From: Panax quinquefolius | Lineage: Eukaryota > Streptophyta > Magnoliopsida > Apiales > Araliaceae | Direction: 5' to 3' | Assembly (NCBI GenBank): GCA_020205615.1 | Contig: CM035166.1 | Span: 86,136,862-86,200,861, forward strand | Length of the DNA: 64,000 nucleotides | In this document: positions 1 through 10,985 of the stretch, in pieces | Numbering within the stretch: position 1 is the stretch's first letter | Layout: each line of letters starts with the position of its first letter | Position numbers and translations under genes: made by a program | The notes under the pieces: model-generated | What the model was told of the DNA's origin: nothing | Seen by the model: only the letters and a program-made list of their open reading frames with translations | Databases searched by the model: none

Positions 1-737
1 ATTGAAAGCCCCTCTTTCCTCGAACCGCCTGGTCATCATAATTGTGATTCTCGTAATATTATTTGGAAATAATTAATTATTGATTTATATGATAAGAAAA
101 TATTTATTTGATGTGGATATAAATGATGGATTTATTTATGTGGTTATAAGTGAAGGAATTAATGATGAGGTGTTTTATCAAGATTTGTTTAAATGGAGAA
201 CAAAATATGGGATTTTCGGAAAAATTAGTTTATTACTTGATTTTGTAAAATCCATAACTCTCTTGTGTATAATGAGTTAAGAGATGAGCCATATATCAAA
301 AGAAAGCCCTAGAAGTAAGCTAATCAGAAATTTGAATCACCCAAAAATTCTTTGTAGATATTTCGTGGTGAAATTTTGAATAAAATCGTCCAGAAGGACT
401 AATAGTCCAAAAATCGGTGTTCTTCAAACTATATTGCGTGAGTTATAAATTTTGATCCGACTGTTGGATCGTTGTAATTTTTGGATATGTTATACATATA
501 TAAGTTGAGTATATGTCCACAAATTTTGAACCGTTTAAAATGAACGTATGATTTGTTATGAATTTTAAGAGGTAACTGATTCGGAAATTAGGTTTTGGTG
601 GAAAATTCTAGAATTGAGTGGGCCCCACTCTTGGTTGTTGGGGTAGATGGCTGATTTTTGGTGGGTGGAATAGTAGTAGGTAAAGCCATCAAAGTTGCAA
701 GTTGTTAAGTCTGCTTTGCTGGCGTGCTAACATTTTC

Positions 738-747
738 CTATAAATAG
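738..747 (+). promoter_or_regulatory. LTR TATA box, copy A-prime
   Basis: CTATAAATAG, in the same LTR position as in the four other family A LTRs. It marks the U3/R side and sets transcription to the + strand. Confidence 0.6.
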
Positions 748-1026
748 AGGGCTAAGTTAGAATTGAAAATCACACCGTAAACAAGTTTTCTCTTTCTCTC
801 TATATTATCGAAGCGTATTCTTGTGAGTATTTTGAGTATACTTTGAGTATTGTTAGATTAATTTGCAAGTTCCTTCAAAGACTATATCAAGGTGTTTCAA
901 ACTAGAAGTCTTGTCTTTCGAGGTAAGGGATGTTATTTTCTTCTCGATGATATTATTTCTTCAATATCATTATCTTTGAAATATTGGTTGGAACTTTTTA
1001 TCAAATTTGGAACTTTTTCATGCTCT

Positions 1027-1215
1027 GGGGTTACTATTCATGAGTTACTATTCACGAGTTACTATTCATGAGTTACTATTATTCAAGTTACTATTCACGA
1101 GTACTATTCATGAAGCGTGAAGATGTTTTTTGTGGAATTTCTATCTTTTGGTGTTTGAGTTACTATTCACGATACGGCAAGATTATTCACGATATCTGAG
1201 ACTATTCACGAATAC
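1027..1215 (+). repeat. TTACTATTCATGAG short tandem array in LTR A-prime
   Basis: About 14-bp units reading TTACTATTCATGAG or TTACTATTCACGAG, regular to about 1110 and then degenerate around ATTCACGATA words to about 1215. The same array sits at the same LTR position in all five family A LTRs. Confidence 0.8.
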
Positions 1216-1369
1216 GCAAGACTAGTCACTAGAAAAATGAAAATTTTTCTTTCGCGTCTAAAATATCTATTTTGGATACTAGCTTTGATTGTATCCATGT
1301 TTTGATCATTCTTGAATTTTACACCACTATGATTATTTTTGAGGTATTTTTGGACGTGGATAAAATCAA

Positions 1370-1830
1370 TGCAAAGATGAATGATTTACGAAGAATATCT
1401 TTGGCTTCAGAGTGAAAAGATGAGCAGTGTTTAAATGAACATGACCAACTGATGAATATATTTAGCCATGAGTGCAAAGATGAATTATTGATGAATATCT
1501 TTTTGCTCGTAATGCAAAGATGACTGTTGTTGAATATCTTTGCTAGTAGTGCAAAGATGAATTATTGATGAATATCTTTTGCTCAGAATGCAAAGATGAC
1601 TGTTGTTGAATATCTTTAGCTCGTAATGCAAAAGATGAATTATTGATGAATATCTTTGGCTTGTAATGCAAAGATGACCGTTGTTGAATATCTTTAGCTT
1701 TGTAGTGTAAAGATGAGCTGTTGATGAATATCTTTGGCCCGTGGTGCAAAGATGAATTTATTAGTATGATTATGAGCAGAGGAACGTGATTTGGTATAAC
1801 CATGATCTTTGATGTTTCGTGTAAAGACAA
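1370..1830 (+). repeat. AATATCTTTGGC..GTGCAAAGATGA hairpin array in LTR A-prime
   Basis: About seven or eight irregular units, each with ATCTTTG or ATCTTTA, then roughly 10 nt, then CAAAGAT or TAAAGAT. Each unit can fold into a 7-bp stem. This copy has more units than the other family A LTRs, which have about four. Confidence 0.7.
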
Positions 1831-2832
1831 GTGATGAAAATTATCTTTGACTTGGATGAGGAAAGGAATTTAGAACTACAATTACGATTATGAAGTTATA
1901 CACGTGATTGTGGATGAGGAATTGTTGATTGATGTTACGAGGATAAAACATTGTTGGTGGATTTTTAACATGGAGAAGACAATAGACTTTATAGTCTATT
2001 TGACTCTTCTAATGGATTGCTCATTCACGCAACTATGGTTGAAAAGTTTTATCATCTACCATATGTTCTAAATCTCTCGATTTATTCTTGATGAAGACTA
2101 TTGATAATTTATTTATCTTTAGTCATAATATTCTTTATCGAGCTAGTTGTGCTCACCCTTTTGTTTCACAATTCCTTTCGTGTAATAAAAGGTGTATTTG
2201 GGTCGAGGGGGATAGCGAGGAATAGAGTGGTGGTCTATAGATGTTGAGGGTGAGGTGAATTTAACTTGGAAGGGTGTTTTGTCACTATCATACAAGATGT
2301 CTAATGACATACAACCTCGTGTTATCATAAGACATGGTTGTGCTCATCCACTTGCTTGAGTATATTTACAAGCACTACCTATATAATCTTGGTGTTTGTT
2401 TGGAGTATAATACCCAATTAGAGAGACAAGTGGAGATAATGATATGTCAAGAGAAGACTCACCATTGGGAAGAATATGATAGTAATCTTCTCGTTTTTCT
2501 TTGGGGTTTATTGGGTCAACCAAGGATAATTTCGTGGCCATATGATATCTACCATAACCTAAAAGCATGGCCTCCCATGTATGAAGGTTTCCTTGAGCAC
2601 TTCCCAAAGATTCTAATTTCTAAAAGCAGTTTTTGACTATACCTTTATGTAAGGTGTCATTGTAACGTACTATGCTTGGTATATATTTGTATCCAAACTC
2701 ACAAAGATATGTGTTGTTGTATTTTGCACGACAATTGTTGTAATAAAGTTGTAGTTATTTTTCTGTACCATGTATTTGGCGACTCAGAATGGGTTGGATG
2801 GAATGGACCTATTTTGGGGTTGTTACAGTATA

Positions 2833-5524
2833 CGTATATTACATAATAGCTAAGGTGGAAGTAATTTATTTTATTCCTTAAAATCAAAATTCTTTTTATT
2901 TTTCTAACTCCCACATTCATTTTCTCTAACTCCCACATTCTTCCTATTAATTAACTATATTATTGTAGTATTAAGTATTGTGAGTAACTAATCATTAGAG
3001 TTGGGGGTTATGGGAGTTGGGGGTTATGGGAATCAAAAGACTATAACAAAGCTATACATATATACAAACACACTTTTCTTTTAAGAAAATTCCACCAAGT
3101 GAGTAAACATGGAGAGAAATTAAAAGCCTAAGAGAGTTAGAACTAATTTTGGAGGATTACTGAGGATTTGACAAGCAAGGAGAAGGAGCATCATATTAAA
3201 CCAAGAAGAAATTCATCAAAAGGTAATTCATGAACCCATTTTATTTTTATAACAAAAATGAGAAGAAAATGCATATAAAATTGGTAAATGATTTGTTGTG
3301 GCCTTGTGTTGCCATGTTACTGTTGTTTGATGATTATAGATCATTAACAACAAAAGATATGGGTTAATCATGCATCAAATTCATAGAAAATCAAAGAATT
3401 AAGCAATGCATGCTCTACCTTTGATAAAATATCTCTAAGGTGCTAAATTAATCAAAAAGGTGGAAGTTTGTTGAAGTTTGATGTTGTGAAATGTGAAAAC
3501 ATGTGAGAGTAGATGATCTGGACATTAGGAATAATTTAATTTCATGCTAGAAGCAAAATTCCTGATTTTTGTCAAATTGGGTTTAACTAGTAATCTGTAA
3601 TTTTTGGGGTTTTTCGGAGCCTCGGGATCATGGTGTATATGACTCGATTAACGTATGTAATAATTTTATAAAATAGTATGTAACATGAGGTACAACCTGT
3701 CCAAATTTCATAGGAAAGGGAGTTAAATTGAGCAAGTAATGAAAATCGTAAGCATGCATGTTGGTAATAAAATCTGCAGAATTTTGGAAATTCCAGAATT
3801 TTTTTTTCTAAGTATAAAACAGGTGCTTGCACGCTTTTCTATGCAGTTGGTTTGTCGTCTTAGCATGCTAGTTTTATGAATGTTATATTTTTATAAAATA
3901 CCTTGATGTATGAAGGTTATTGTGTCCAAGTATCATGGTCATATCATATTTAGATTAGCGGGAATAAAATCGTAGAGTCGGTGATTTTCGTAGAGTAAAC
4001 TCGAAAATCGTAGAGTCAATGAAAATCGTAGAGTTAACTCTGAAAATCGTAGAGTCAGTGAAAATCGTAGAGTAAACTCTGAAAATCGTAGAGTCAATGA
4101 AAATCGTAGAGTTAACTCTGAAAATCGTAGAGTTAGTGAAAATCGTAGAGTAAACTCTGAAAATCGTAGAGTCAATGAAAGTCAAAGAGTAAACTCTGAA
4201 AATCGTAGAGTGCAAATAGTAGAGTGAAAATCGTAGAGTCAACACTGAAAATCGTAGAGTCGGTGAAAATCGTAGAGTGAACTTTGAAAATCGTAGAGTG
4301 CAGATAGTAGAGTGAAAATCATAAAGTGAACTCTGAAAATTATATAGTAAAGTTTATATTACAACTACTATGCGTTGCTAATAGTTGATGTGCATGATTA
4401 TACAATTGTGTAGGGCACGTGAAGTGCAGATAGCTGTAAGTTGTTAATCTGTTATTGGTAAACAACGATCAAGGCAAGTTTCTTACCCTATTTTTCATTA
4501 TGAATTTATTCAACTCTTATTCAGTTGATTGTAGTGAGGGTAAGTTTGGGCTTGTGATTAATTAATCATTCGTGCAAGCTCCTTTATTGTAAAGTTCTAT
4601 AACTTCAATTATGATGTGAAACGTTATTAATGATTATTCAGTTCCTATTGCAACTGCTATACTTTAAAGTTCGTATTCCCTTAATGAACTATATTCAAGC
4701 ATGCTTTCTAGCTTTCGTCCCAGCTAGATGTTATTGATGCAAACATAGTATATTGTTTAAACAATTCAAATCCTTTGAAGCTATTTGATGTTTACCAATC
4801 CAAATTGCTTTGGTGAGGTCCCGTATGAATACTAAGATGAACAACTTTGATATAAGTGGTGGTGATGATAATGGCATATAGTCCCATTTACGCTTATGCG
4901 TTTAAACTTTATACTTGTGCACAATGTAGGTATGCGATATCTTCGATCACCGAGTATTTGCAGAGACCGTTTACAATCTATTTGATTGTTAAACCGTCTG
5001 ATGGTTTTTGATGAAACAAAGTAATGTTCAGGGTATCTAACACCCCTTAGTATGTTATTGAGAATTCCAGAACTCTTATATTGATATTCCAATTTATCTC
5101 TTGATATTTATTTCAACTATTGAGAAATATTCATACTAATGCTTCTATTTCTGATGTATGTTCTCAAACTACTTTATATACTTGTTGGGCAATTTGTGCT
5201 CATTCTTGCTTAAACTTTTCGATTAAATATGATATAATGGCGAGGGCTCGAGGCAAGGACAAAGGAAAGTCTAAGATGAAATGATGAGAGTTATTTATGT
5301 AATAATTATATTTCAAGATATGATGTGATGTAGCGATAAACGCTAAGTTTAAGTTTCAGTTTATTAAAGGTTGTAAAGACTTGGGACTTTATTTTGAATA
5401 AGTATGTAATAGTTAATATTATTATTTTTATTATTATTAGAGTTACTTAGATAGATGATGATGTATGTTATATCGTGAGCACCATGTCCTGTAATCGATG
5501 TTACACGGATTTGGGGGCGTCACA
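2833..5524 (+). repeat. 5' LTR of element B (3' four-fifths)
   Basis: Matches 21501-24191 almost base for base and ends in GGGGGCGTCACA just before the primer-binding site. It starts at CGTATATTAC because A-prime inserted there. The equivalent point in the other LTR reads GAGTATCGTATATTAC, so the insertion broke the LTR at GTAT. Confidence 0.9.
3960..4350 (+). repeat. 39-bp tandem repeat array (AATCGTAGAGT) in 5' LTR of B
   Basis: Alternating GAAAATCGTAGAGT boxes joined by CARTG- or WAACTCT-type linkers, giving a 39-bp double unit repeated about ten times with decay at both ends. On the minus strand it produces a low-complexity reading frame of 13-residue period (TLRFS motifs), an artefact of the repeat. 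Confidence 0.9.
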
Positions 5525-5526
5525 GG

Positions 5527-5546
5527 TTGGTATCAAAGAAATAGGT
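5527..5546 (+). other. Primer-binding site of element B (Met tRNA type)
   Basis: TTGGTATCAAAGAAATAGGT starts three bases after the 5' LTR. The TGGTATCA core is typical of initiator-Met tRNA priming in plant LTR elements; the part after AAAG is degenerate. Confidence 0.7.
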
Positions 5547-5717
5547 TATAAACCCTAGGTGGGGAACCTTAGACTATAACCTTAGGGAAGTTAGTGGAGA
5601 AAATATAGAGATGAACTCATGTAGAGTTCTAGGGGTTGTGTCAAATCTATTTTTCCTAAAAACAAAAACAACTATTTTAAAATACTAACCGAAAGTGATT
5701 TTTTTTCTTGTTTGAAG

Positions 5718-6376
5718 GATGTCGGGGAGAAAAGGAGGTTAGAGATATCCACGCGTTGTGAGTGAGCGATTGCCAGACAATGTATGTACTGAGCCTATAA
5801 TCGAGGCAAGAGTCGACTCGAGACCCAGAGGAGTATCCTGAAGAGGAAGAGGAGCCCGAGGAGGACTCGGAAGAAGCACCTGAGGATACTTTATTGGATG
5901 AGTTGATGGATAGGATTACGGAGTTGGACGACAAGGTCCATGAGTTGAAGGAACAGATGTGGGGAGCAAAGAAACTGCAAAGATTGCTTGAGGCATTGGT
6001 GCACCACCTGATAATTAGGAACGGGGATCTAGCTGACAAGTTACGGGCATCAGACCAGAAGGCGGATAGGCTGGAGGATGAGAAAGAAGCTATTAGGACC
6101 CACTTGGGGCATACCATTAATGGGTTAGAGTCGAGGATTCAGAGTCTTCAAACTGACAAGCAGATTATTACCACATTCTGGGGAGAAGAGAGGAGAGACC
6201 GTGTTCGGGCTGAGAAGCTAACTGGCGAATTAGAAGGAGAGGTGAGAGATAAGAAGGTTAAGATAGACAAGATGAAGTACGCATTTAAGTCAGCACATGG
6301 AAGGTTTCAACATAGGGTGAATCATTTTCCAAGTGAGGAGCACAGGTCTAGACGTGTTATAAGCCAGAAAGGGTGA
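5718..6376 (+). CDS. Extra coiled-coil ORF upstream of gag in element B
   Basis: The clean frame is 5894-6376 (160 codons from ATG), rich in E, K, D and R, with long heptad-like stretches (DELMDRITELDDKVHELKEQ, then ADRLEDEKEAI and VRAEKLTGELEGEVRDKKVK). An ATG at 5719 and acidic coding (PEEEEEPEED) just upstream, in shifted frames, suggest the original protein began there and was ~215 residues. It lies between the primer site and gag (ATG at 6699), a place normally non-coding in Tekay-type elements. I do not recognise the family. It has no zinc knuckle, membrane segment or signal peptide. A scaffold or partner of Gag is conceivable, but that is inference. Confidence 0.6.
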
Positions 6377-6698
6377 AAATTGGAGATAGCGGATGAGGAG
6401 CATGAGGACGCCATTAGGCGGGGCTTTTAGTTTATTATAATGATCTTTTACTACTGGCGTATAGAACGCTTATCTTTGAATAATAAGCTTGGTTTCAATT
6501 TTTACCAAGTATGTTGGTTTAAAGTGATGTAAATGGCTTAATGTTATAAGACGATGAAATACCTTGGGTGTTATGTTTATAATTAAATATGTTTTTATTG
6601 AAGTATGTGATGTGATGATTAAGTCTCTTCTTATGATTGATATATTATGTAGAGTAAGTGATAAGATAATAACATTAAGTTCATTTTAAATAGATAGA
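6377..6698 (+). other. Spacer between extra ORF and gag of element B
   Basis: AT-rich, no reading frame of note and no recognised repeat. It probably holds the untranslated leader for gag. Confidence 0.5.
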
Positions 6699-6745
6699 TG
6701 GCAAGAGGAAGACGTCGTCAAACACCCGAGGGGTCAGGCAGTAAT
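6699..6745 (+). pseudogene. gag: Element B gag, first 16 codons, cut by insertion A1
   Basis: ATG at 6699 begins MARGRRRQTPEGSGSN. The frame resumes after A1 at 16362 with GCT GGG GAT CCA, so A1 entered between codons 16 and 17. The last five bases, GTAAT (6741-6745), are repeated at 16357-16361. Confidence 0.85.
6741..6745. repeat. Left target-site duplication of A1 (GTAAT)
   Basis: Identical to 16357-16361, directly flanking TGTAAGACC at the start and GCGTCACA at the end of A1. This proves a single transposition event and fixes both ends. Confidence 0.95.
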
Positions 6746-8100
6746 TGTAAGACCCCGAATTTTTTTTAAAATAAAAAGGAATTTCCTTTATTTATTATTT
6801 TGAAATAGTAAGGGTTGATTTGATTAATGAGGATAGTTAAGGGTTAAATATGCAAATATTTCAAAATAAGCAAGTGGTTATAAAATATTCATTGTTGTTT
6901 GGGGAATATTCGTTTTGGTCGTGGAATATTAAATTATCGGAATATTAACGATTTGCAGCAAATGACCATGTGTGGGCCCCATAACGGAAAGCGATTGGAT
7001 GAAGAAAACGACAAATATAAGTTGTTTTTAAATAACTGGCGTAGTTGTTACCATTTATCTTGTTGGAATACCCGTGGTGGTTAAAACACACTAATACGCG
7101 TTGTTGAGCAAGAGCACTGCGTATTGCACCAATTCTCGATTCTTACGTGAAGAAGGCACTACTCAATAATGGTTACGATAATTCTTGCTCAAGTATTTTA
7201 TTGAGTTAATAATTCTTTGCGTTGATATTTTATATTCTTTGTTGTTTCAATAATTGTCATTACACAAGTATCTTTCATTATCGAAGCAATAATTCATATT
7301 ATCCGAATAATATTATTAGATAACATTATTGGCAATGTCTAGAAAGTTACGTCTAAGGAGAGGTTTGGTCACCTAATTGCGCCAAGAAGAAGAAATTCTT
7401 ATTGGAAAGCCCCTCTTCCTGAAGCGCCTCGGTTGTCAATATTGTGATTTCGTAATATTATTTGTGAATAATTAATTATTGATTTATATGATGAGGAAAA
7501 TATTGATTTTATGTGGATATAGATGGAGAAAATTTTAAAATGACAATTGTTGAAAATTAATATTTTATCTTTTTCTGATAAAATAATTCATTTAAATATA
7601 TTATTTTAATAATATATTAACGGTGATATTTTTACAACGAATGTGGGATATATGAGTATACGAGGAGGAAGAGTATTTTTGTTGCAATAAATGTTTAAAA
7701 CATGTTAAACATGCTCTGGTGGACCCCATTTATTGGTCGAAATTTGATTATAAATTTGTAAAATTGCCCGTTTGTGGATTTCGGTCAATTTCTGATTGGA
7801 ATTTGGAAACACTTTCTTCTGCAAAGTTGTAGAGAATTGAATTTCCTATAAAAACTCGCGAGATTCGAATTTTCTGATGAAAGGGCTATTTATTATGAAT
7901 TATTGAAGTTCCAAAGCTCCGAAATAATTGATTTTTGAAAGTTTAAAATATTTAAAATTAGAAAAACGTTTTTCTTATTTTTTTTCTAGAAGGTGGCATG
8001 TGTTTGATGGCTGAAATCAGATTCTAGACATGTGTAGAAAATAATATAATTATATTATTAATTTATTAAATTTTCTGCTTTGGTGTTCTAAGCAATTTCC

Positions 8101-8109
8101 TATAAATAG
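8101..8109 (+). promoter_or_regulatory. LTR TATA box, A1 5' LTR
   Basis: TATAAATAG preceded by TTTCC, about 1.36 kb into the LTR. Conserved in all family A LTRs; transcription would start about 30 bp downstream. Confidence 0.65.
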
Positions 8110-8385
8110 GGTGCTTAGGTTAGAATTGAAAATCACACCAGAAACTGAAGTTTTCTCTCTATATTATCGAGCGTATTCTTGTGAGTATTTTGAGTATACT
8201 TTGAGTATTGCTATACGGTGCAAGTCCAAGTCATAGCCTATATCCAGTGTTTCAAATTAAAATCTTGATCTTTCGAGGTAAGGGATATTTTTTTTTTTGT
8301 AATGATATTATTTCTTCAATATCATTATACTGAAATGTTGATCTGAAGTTTTTATCAAATTTGGAACTTTTTCATGTTGGGGTTA

Positions 8386-8480
8386 CTATTCATGGGTTAC
8401 TATTCATGAGTTACTATTCACGAGTTACTATTCATGAGTTACTATTCACGAGTTACTATTCACGAAAGTACTATTCATGA
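8386..8480 (+). repeat. TTACTATTCATGAG array, A1 5' LTR
   Basis: Six or seven 14-bp units alternating CATGAG and CACGAG, downstream of the LTR promoter. Confidence 0.85.
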
Positions 8481-8814
8481 AGCGTGAAGATGTTTTTGTG
8501 AAATTTCTATCTTTTGGTGTTTGAGTTCTTTATTCACGATATCTGGCACTATTCACGATATCTGACACTATTCATAGAAAAATAAAATTTCTTCTTTTTG
8601 TCCAAAATATCTATTCGGATACTAACTCGATTGTATCCATGTTTTGATCATTCTTGAATTTTACACCACTATGATTATTTTTGAGGTATTTTTTGGGCGT
8701 GGATAAAACCAAGTACTAATCCTTAATCCTTAATCCTTGTCATTTTGTTTCTTTGGATTCGTTTCTTTAAAAATATTTTCATCATCCTCGCCTTAAATGA
8801 TGATATTATTGAAT

Positions 8815-9010
8815 ATCTTTGGCCGTAGTGCAAAGATGAATGATTTGAAGAATATCTTTGGCTTTGTAGTGCAAAGATGAACAGTGTTGAGATGAACATG
8901 ACCGATTGATTAATATCTTTGGCACTGTAGTGCAAAGATGAGCAGTGTTTAAATGAACATGACTAATCGATGAATATCTTTGGCCTGTAGTGCAAAGATG
9001 AATATTTGAT
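8815..9010 (+). repeat. ATCTTTG..CAAAGAT hairpin array, A1 5' LTR
   Basis: Four units about 50-60 bp apart, each pairing ATCTTTG with CAAAGAT across a 9-12-nt loop. They lie ~700-900 bp downstream of the TATA box, so inside the transcript leader. Confidence 0.75.
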
Positions 9011-9574
9011 TCGAGATGCATATTGATTGATGTTACTGAGGATAAAATATTAATGATGGATCGTTAAATTCATAGATTATAGTAGATTTCATTCTCTACG
9101 TATCTTCTTCTATGAATTATTATTTCATTGCGAATATTGATCTCGAAACTTGTTGTCTATTGTATTCTATCGATTTTTCCTGTTGAAGACTAACGATAAT
9201 TTGTTGTATATTATCTTAGTCATAATATTCTTTACTTGGGCTAGTTGAGCTCACCCTTTTCCTTGTTGTTCCATTTTTCTTCTTCTCGGGAGGCGAGAAT
9301 GTAGCGCAGTACTAGTCTGGGGTATGGAATGAAGGTTCTAGAGAGAGTTGTTTAGTAGTCCTCACCATTTTGTAAAATAATGAATCAATAATTATGATGG
9401 GGATTTATTTGAGTATAGATATTGTCTAGAAGACAATATTATATTTAAACTCACATTATATATTGTCGTATTTCACACGACATTTGTATTATTGAAGTTG
9501 TAGTTTACTTTTTGTACCATGTATTTGGCGACTCGGAATGGGTGTTGTGTATACCTATTTTGGGGGCGCCACAG

Positions 9575-9591
9575 TTGGTATTAGAGCTTAG
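9575..9591 (+). other. Primer-binding site of A1 (Met tRNA type)
   Basis: TTGGTATTAGAGCTTAG begins two bases after the LTR; one change from the usual TGGTATCAGAGC core. Confidence 0.8.
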
Positions 9592-9758
9592 GGATATGAT
9601 CTCTGGCGGAGATGGGGAATAAAACTAGGAGGAGAGAGCGAGTAAATCCCTTCGCTAGTGTGTCCTACCTAAGCTTATTTGTTAGTTGGTCAAGATATAG
9701 GATATTATGTGATATATTGATTTCCTTAATTAACCCTTATTTTATGATGATTTGAGAA

Positions 9759-10985
9759 TGTCGATTGAGAATATTAATGATGGAGTAAATGAGACCAGTG
9801 GAGATGCCTCAGTACTCACCAACGAGGAGAGCGTGTAACAGTTGGTAATGTTCCTCCCGTGAACAACACCTTTGAGCGAGATGATGAACGAGGGGATGTT
9901 TAGAAGCTTTTTGAGTTCATGCAAAATCGCAGGACGAGGGAGACTCGTGTTCAAAATACTGGGAGGAAATGATAGCAATTCACGAGTGGTCACAAACCAA
10001 GCGATTCAAAGAGTTGGGACTACCGGAATTCTGGGAAAGCCGGATCCGATTAAGGTGAAGACGTGGGTCAAACAAATTACCAAGATATTCGATGTCTTGG
10101 GATGCACGGAGGAACAGAAAGTTCCATTCGCCACCTTTATGTTCCGTGGCGAGGCAGATTACTGGTGGGAATTTGTGAAGCGTACCCATCCAGCTGCACT
10201 CAGCATGTCATGGGAGACGTTTCAGAAACAGTTCAATGACAAGTACTTCCCTGAAAGTATTCGTCATATGAAGGAAGTGGAGTTTATTAGACTAGAAAGA
10301 GAATAACATGGCGGTGTCCCAAAGACGAGGCGAAGTTCGCGGAGTTTTCGAGTTTGCACCTCATTTGGTGGAGAATGAGGAGCGTATGTACGCGGATGTT
10401 TCGAGAGGTTTGAAACCCGACATACGTCGAAGATCTCATTTCTCATAAATTTCTCTCTATTCGGATGTTGTCAGCAGGCTCATTGTTAGAGCGAGATAAC
10501 GAGTACGTTCAACCGAGGGACCATAACCGAGGATCATATCAAGATAGCGATCATCGAATAACGATAACCAACGGAGAAAGAAGAATACGGACAAAGGCGG
10601 TAACCACTCCGGTGGTAATCGTGGCCATGAAAATAGAAAAAGCGAGTCGGGAGGAGATTTTAAAAGAGGAGATTCAACAACGACCATGTGAAGACGTCGG
10701 CCGCCAATAGCAACTAGTTTTAGGGAGGAGAACGACCACCGGTCAGATATTACAAATGCGGAAAGAGGACATATCGCACCAAACCGCCCACAACAGTTTA
10801 AGGTATGCTATAATTGTGGAAAAGAAGGACATATCGCTCGAGATTGTACGATATCGAAACCCAGTCCAGCGGGAATGGTGACTCAAAAGGATGTCCCAAA
10901 AAAGTCAAAGTCAACGGTTCTTGGAAGAGCGTTTGTCGTGACCGGTCAAAATGCAAGGAACCCGAACGAAGTTAGCACGGGTTAG
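9759..10985 (+). pseudogene. gag: A1 gag remnant
   Basis: ATG at 9759 opens MSIENINDG, but the frame is soon broken. The best segment is 9872-10306, with the plant Gypsy Gag core: KVKTWVKQITKIFDVLGC, then VPFATFMFRGEADYWWE (the conserved A-x-x-W-W-E) and KQFNDKYFP. More shifts follow, and at about 10800-10850 an intact CCHC zinc knuckle (CYNCGKEGHIARDC) is read in another frame. Gag would form the particle and bind RNA. At least three frame changes are needed to connect these pieces, so it is non-functional as read. Confidence 0.85.

Larger units (their letters stand above)
1..2827 (+). mobile_element. Partial LTR of Ty3/Gypsy family A (copy A-prime), 5' end outside window
   Basis: Position 1 lines up with about base 655 of the family A LTR defined by the complete copies at 6746-9573 and 13532-16356. 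The same landmarks follow in order: a CTATAAATAG promoter, the TTACTATTCATGAG array, the AATATCTTTGGC array, and an end at CCTATTTTGGGGTTGTTACA. It is the most diverged family A copy here, especially after about 1980. It ends inside the 5' LTR of element B. The next bases, GTATA (2828-2832), are the probable right half of its target-site duplication; the left half lies outside the window. It could be a solo LTR or the 3' LTR of a full element. Confidence 0.85.
6746..9573 (+). repeat. 5' LTR of A1
   Basis: Starts TGTAAGACCCCG and ends GCGCCACA. Aligns end to end with 13532-16356; the differences are mostly at CAG/CTG words and homopolymers. Its only long ORFs are on shifted or minus frames created by the internal arrays. 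Confidence 0.95.

Noticed and set aside
1543..1830. Minus-strand 95-codon ORF
   Set aside because: Lies wholly in the ATCTTTG hairpin array; low-complexity repeat translation.
3939..4245. Minus-strand repeat protein frames (TLRFS period 13)
   Set aside because: Produced by the 39-bp LTR repeat lacking stops; no start context and same artefact in the other LTR.
3960..4350. CRISPR-like array
   Set aside because: Spacers are not unique, units are contiguous, and it lies in an LTR of a plant genome.
5677..6117. Minus-strand 146-codon Ser-rich ORF
   Set aside because: Antisense shadow of the acidic coiled-coil ORF (GAG/GAA codons read as CTC/TTC).
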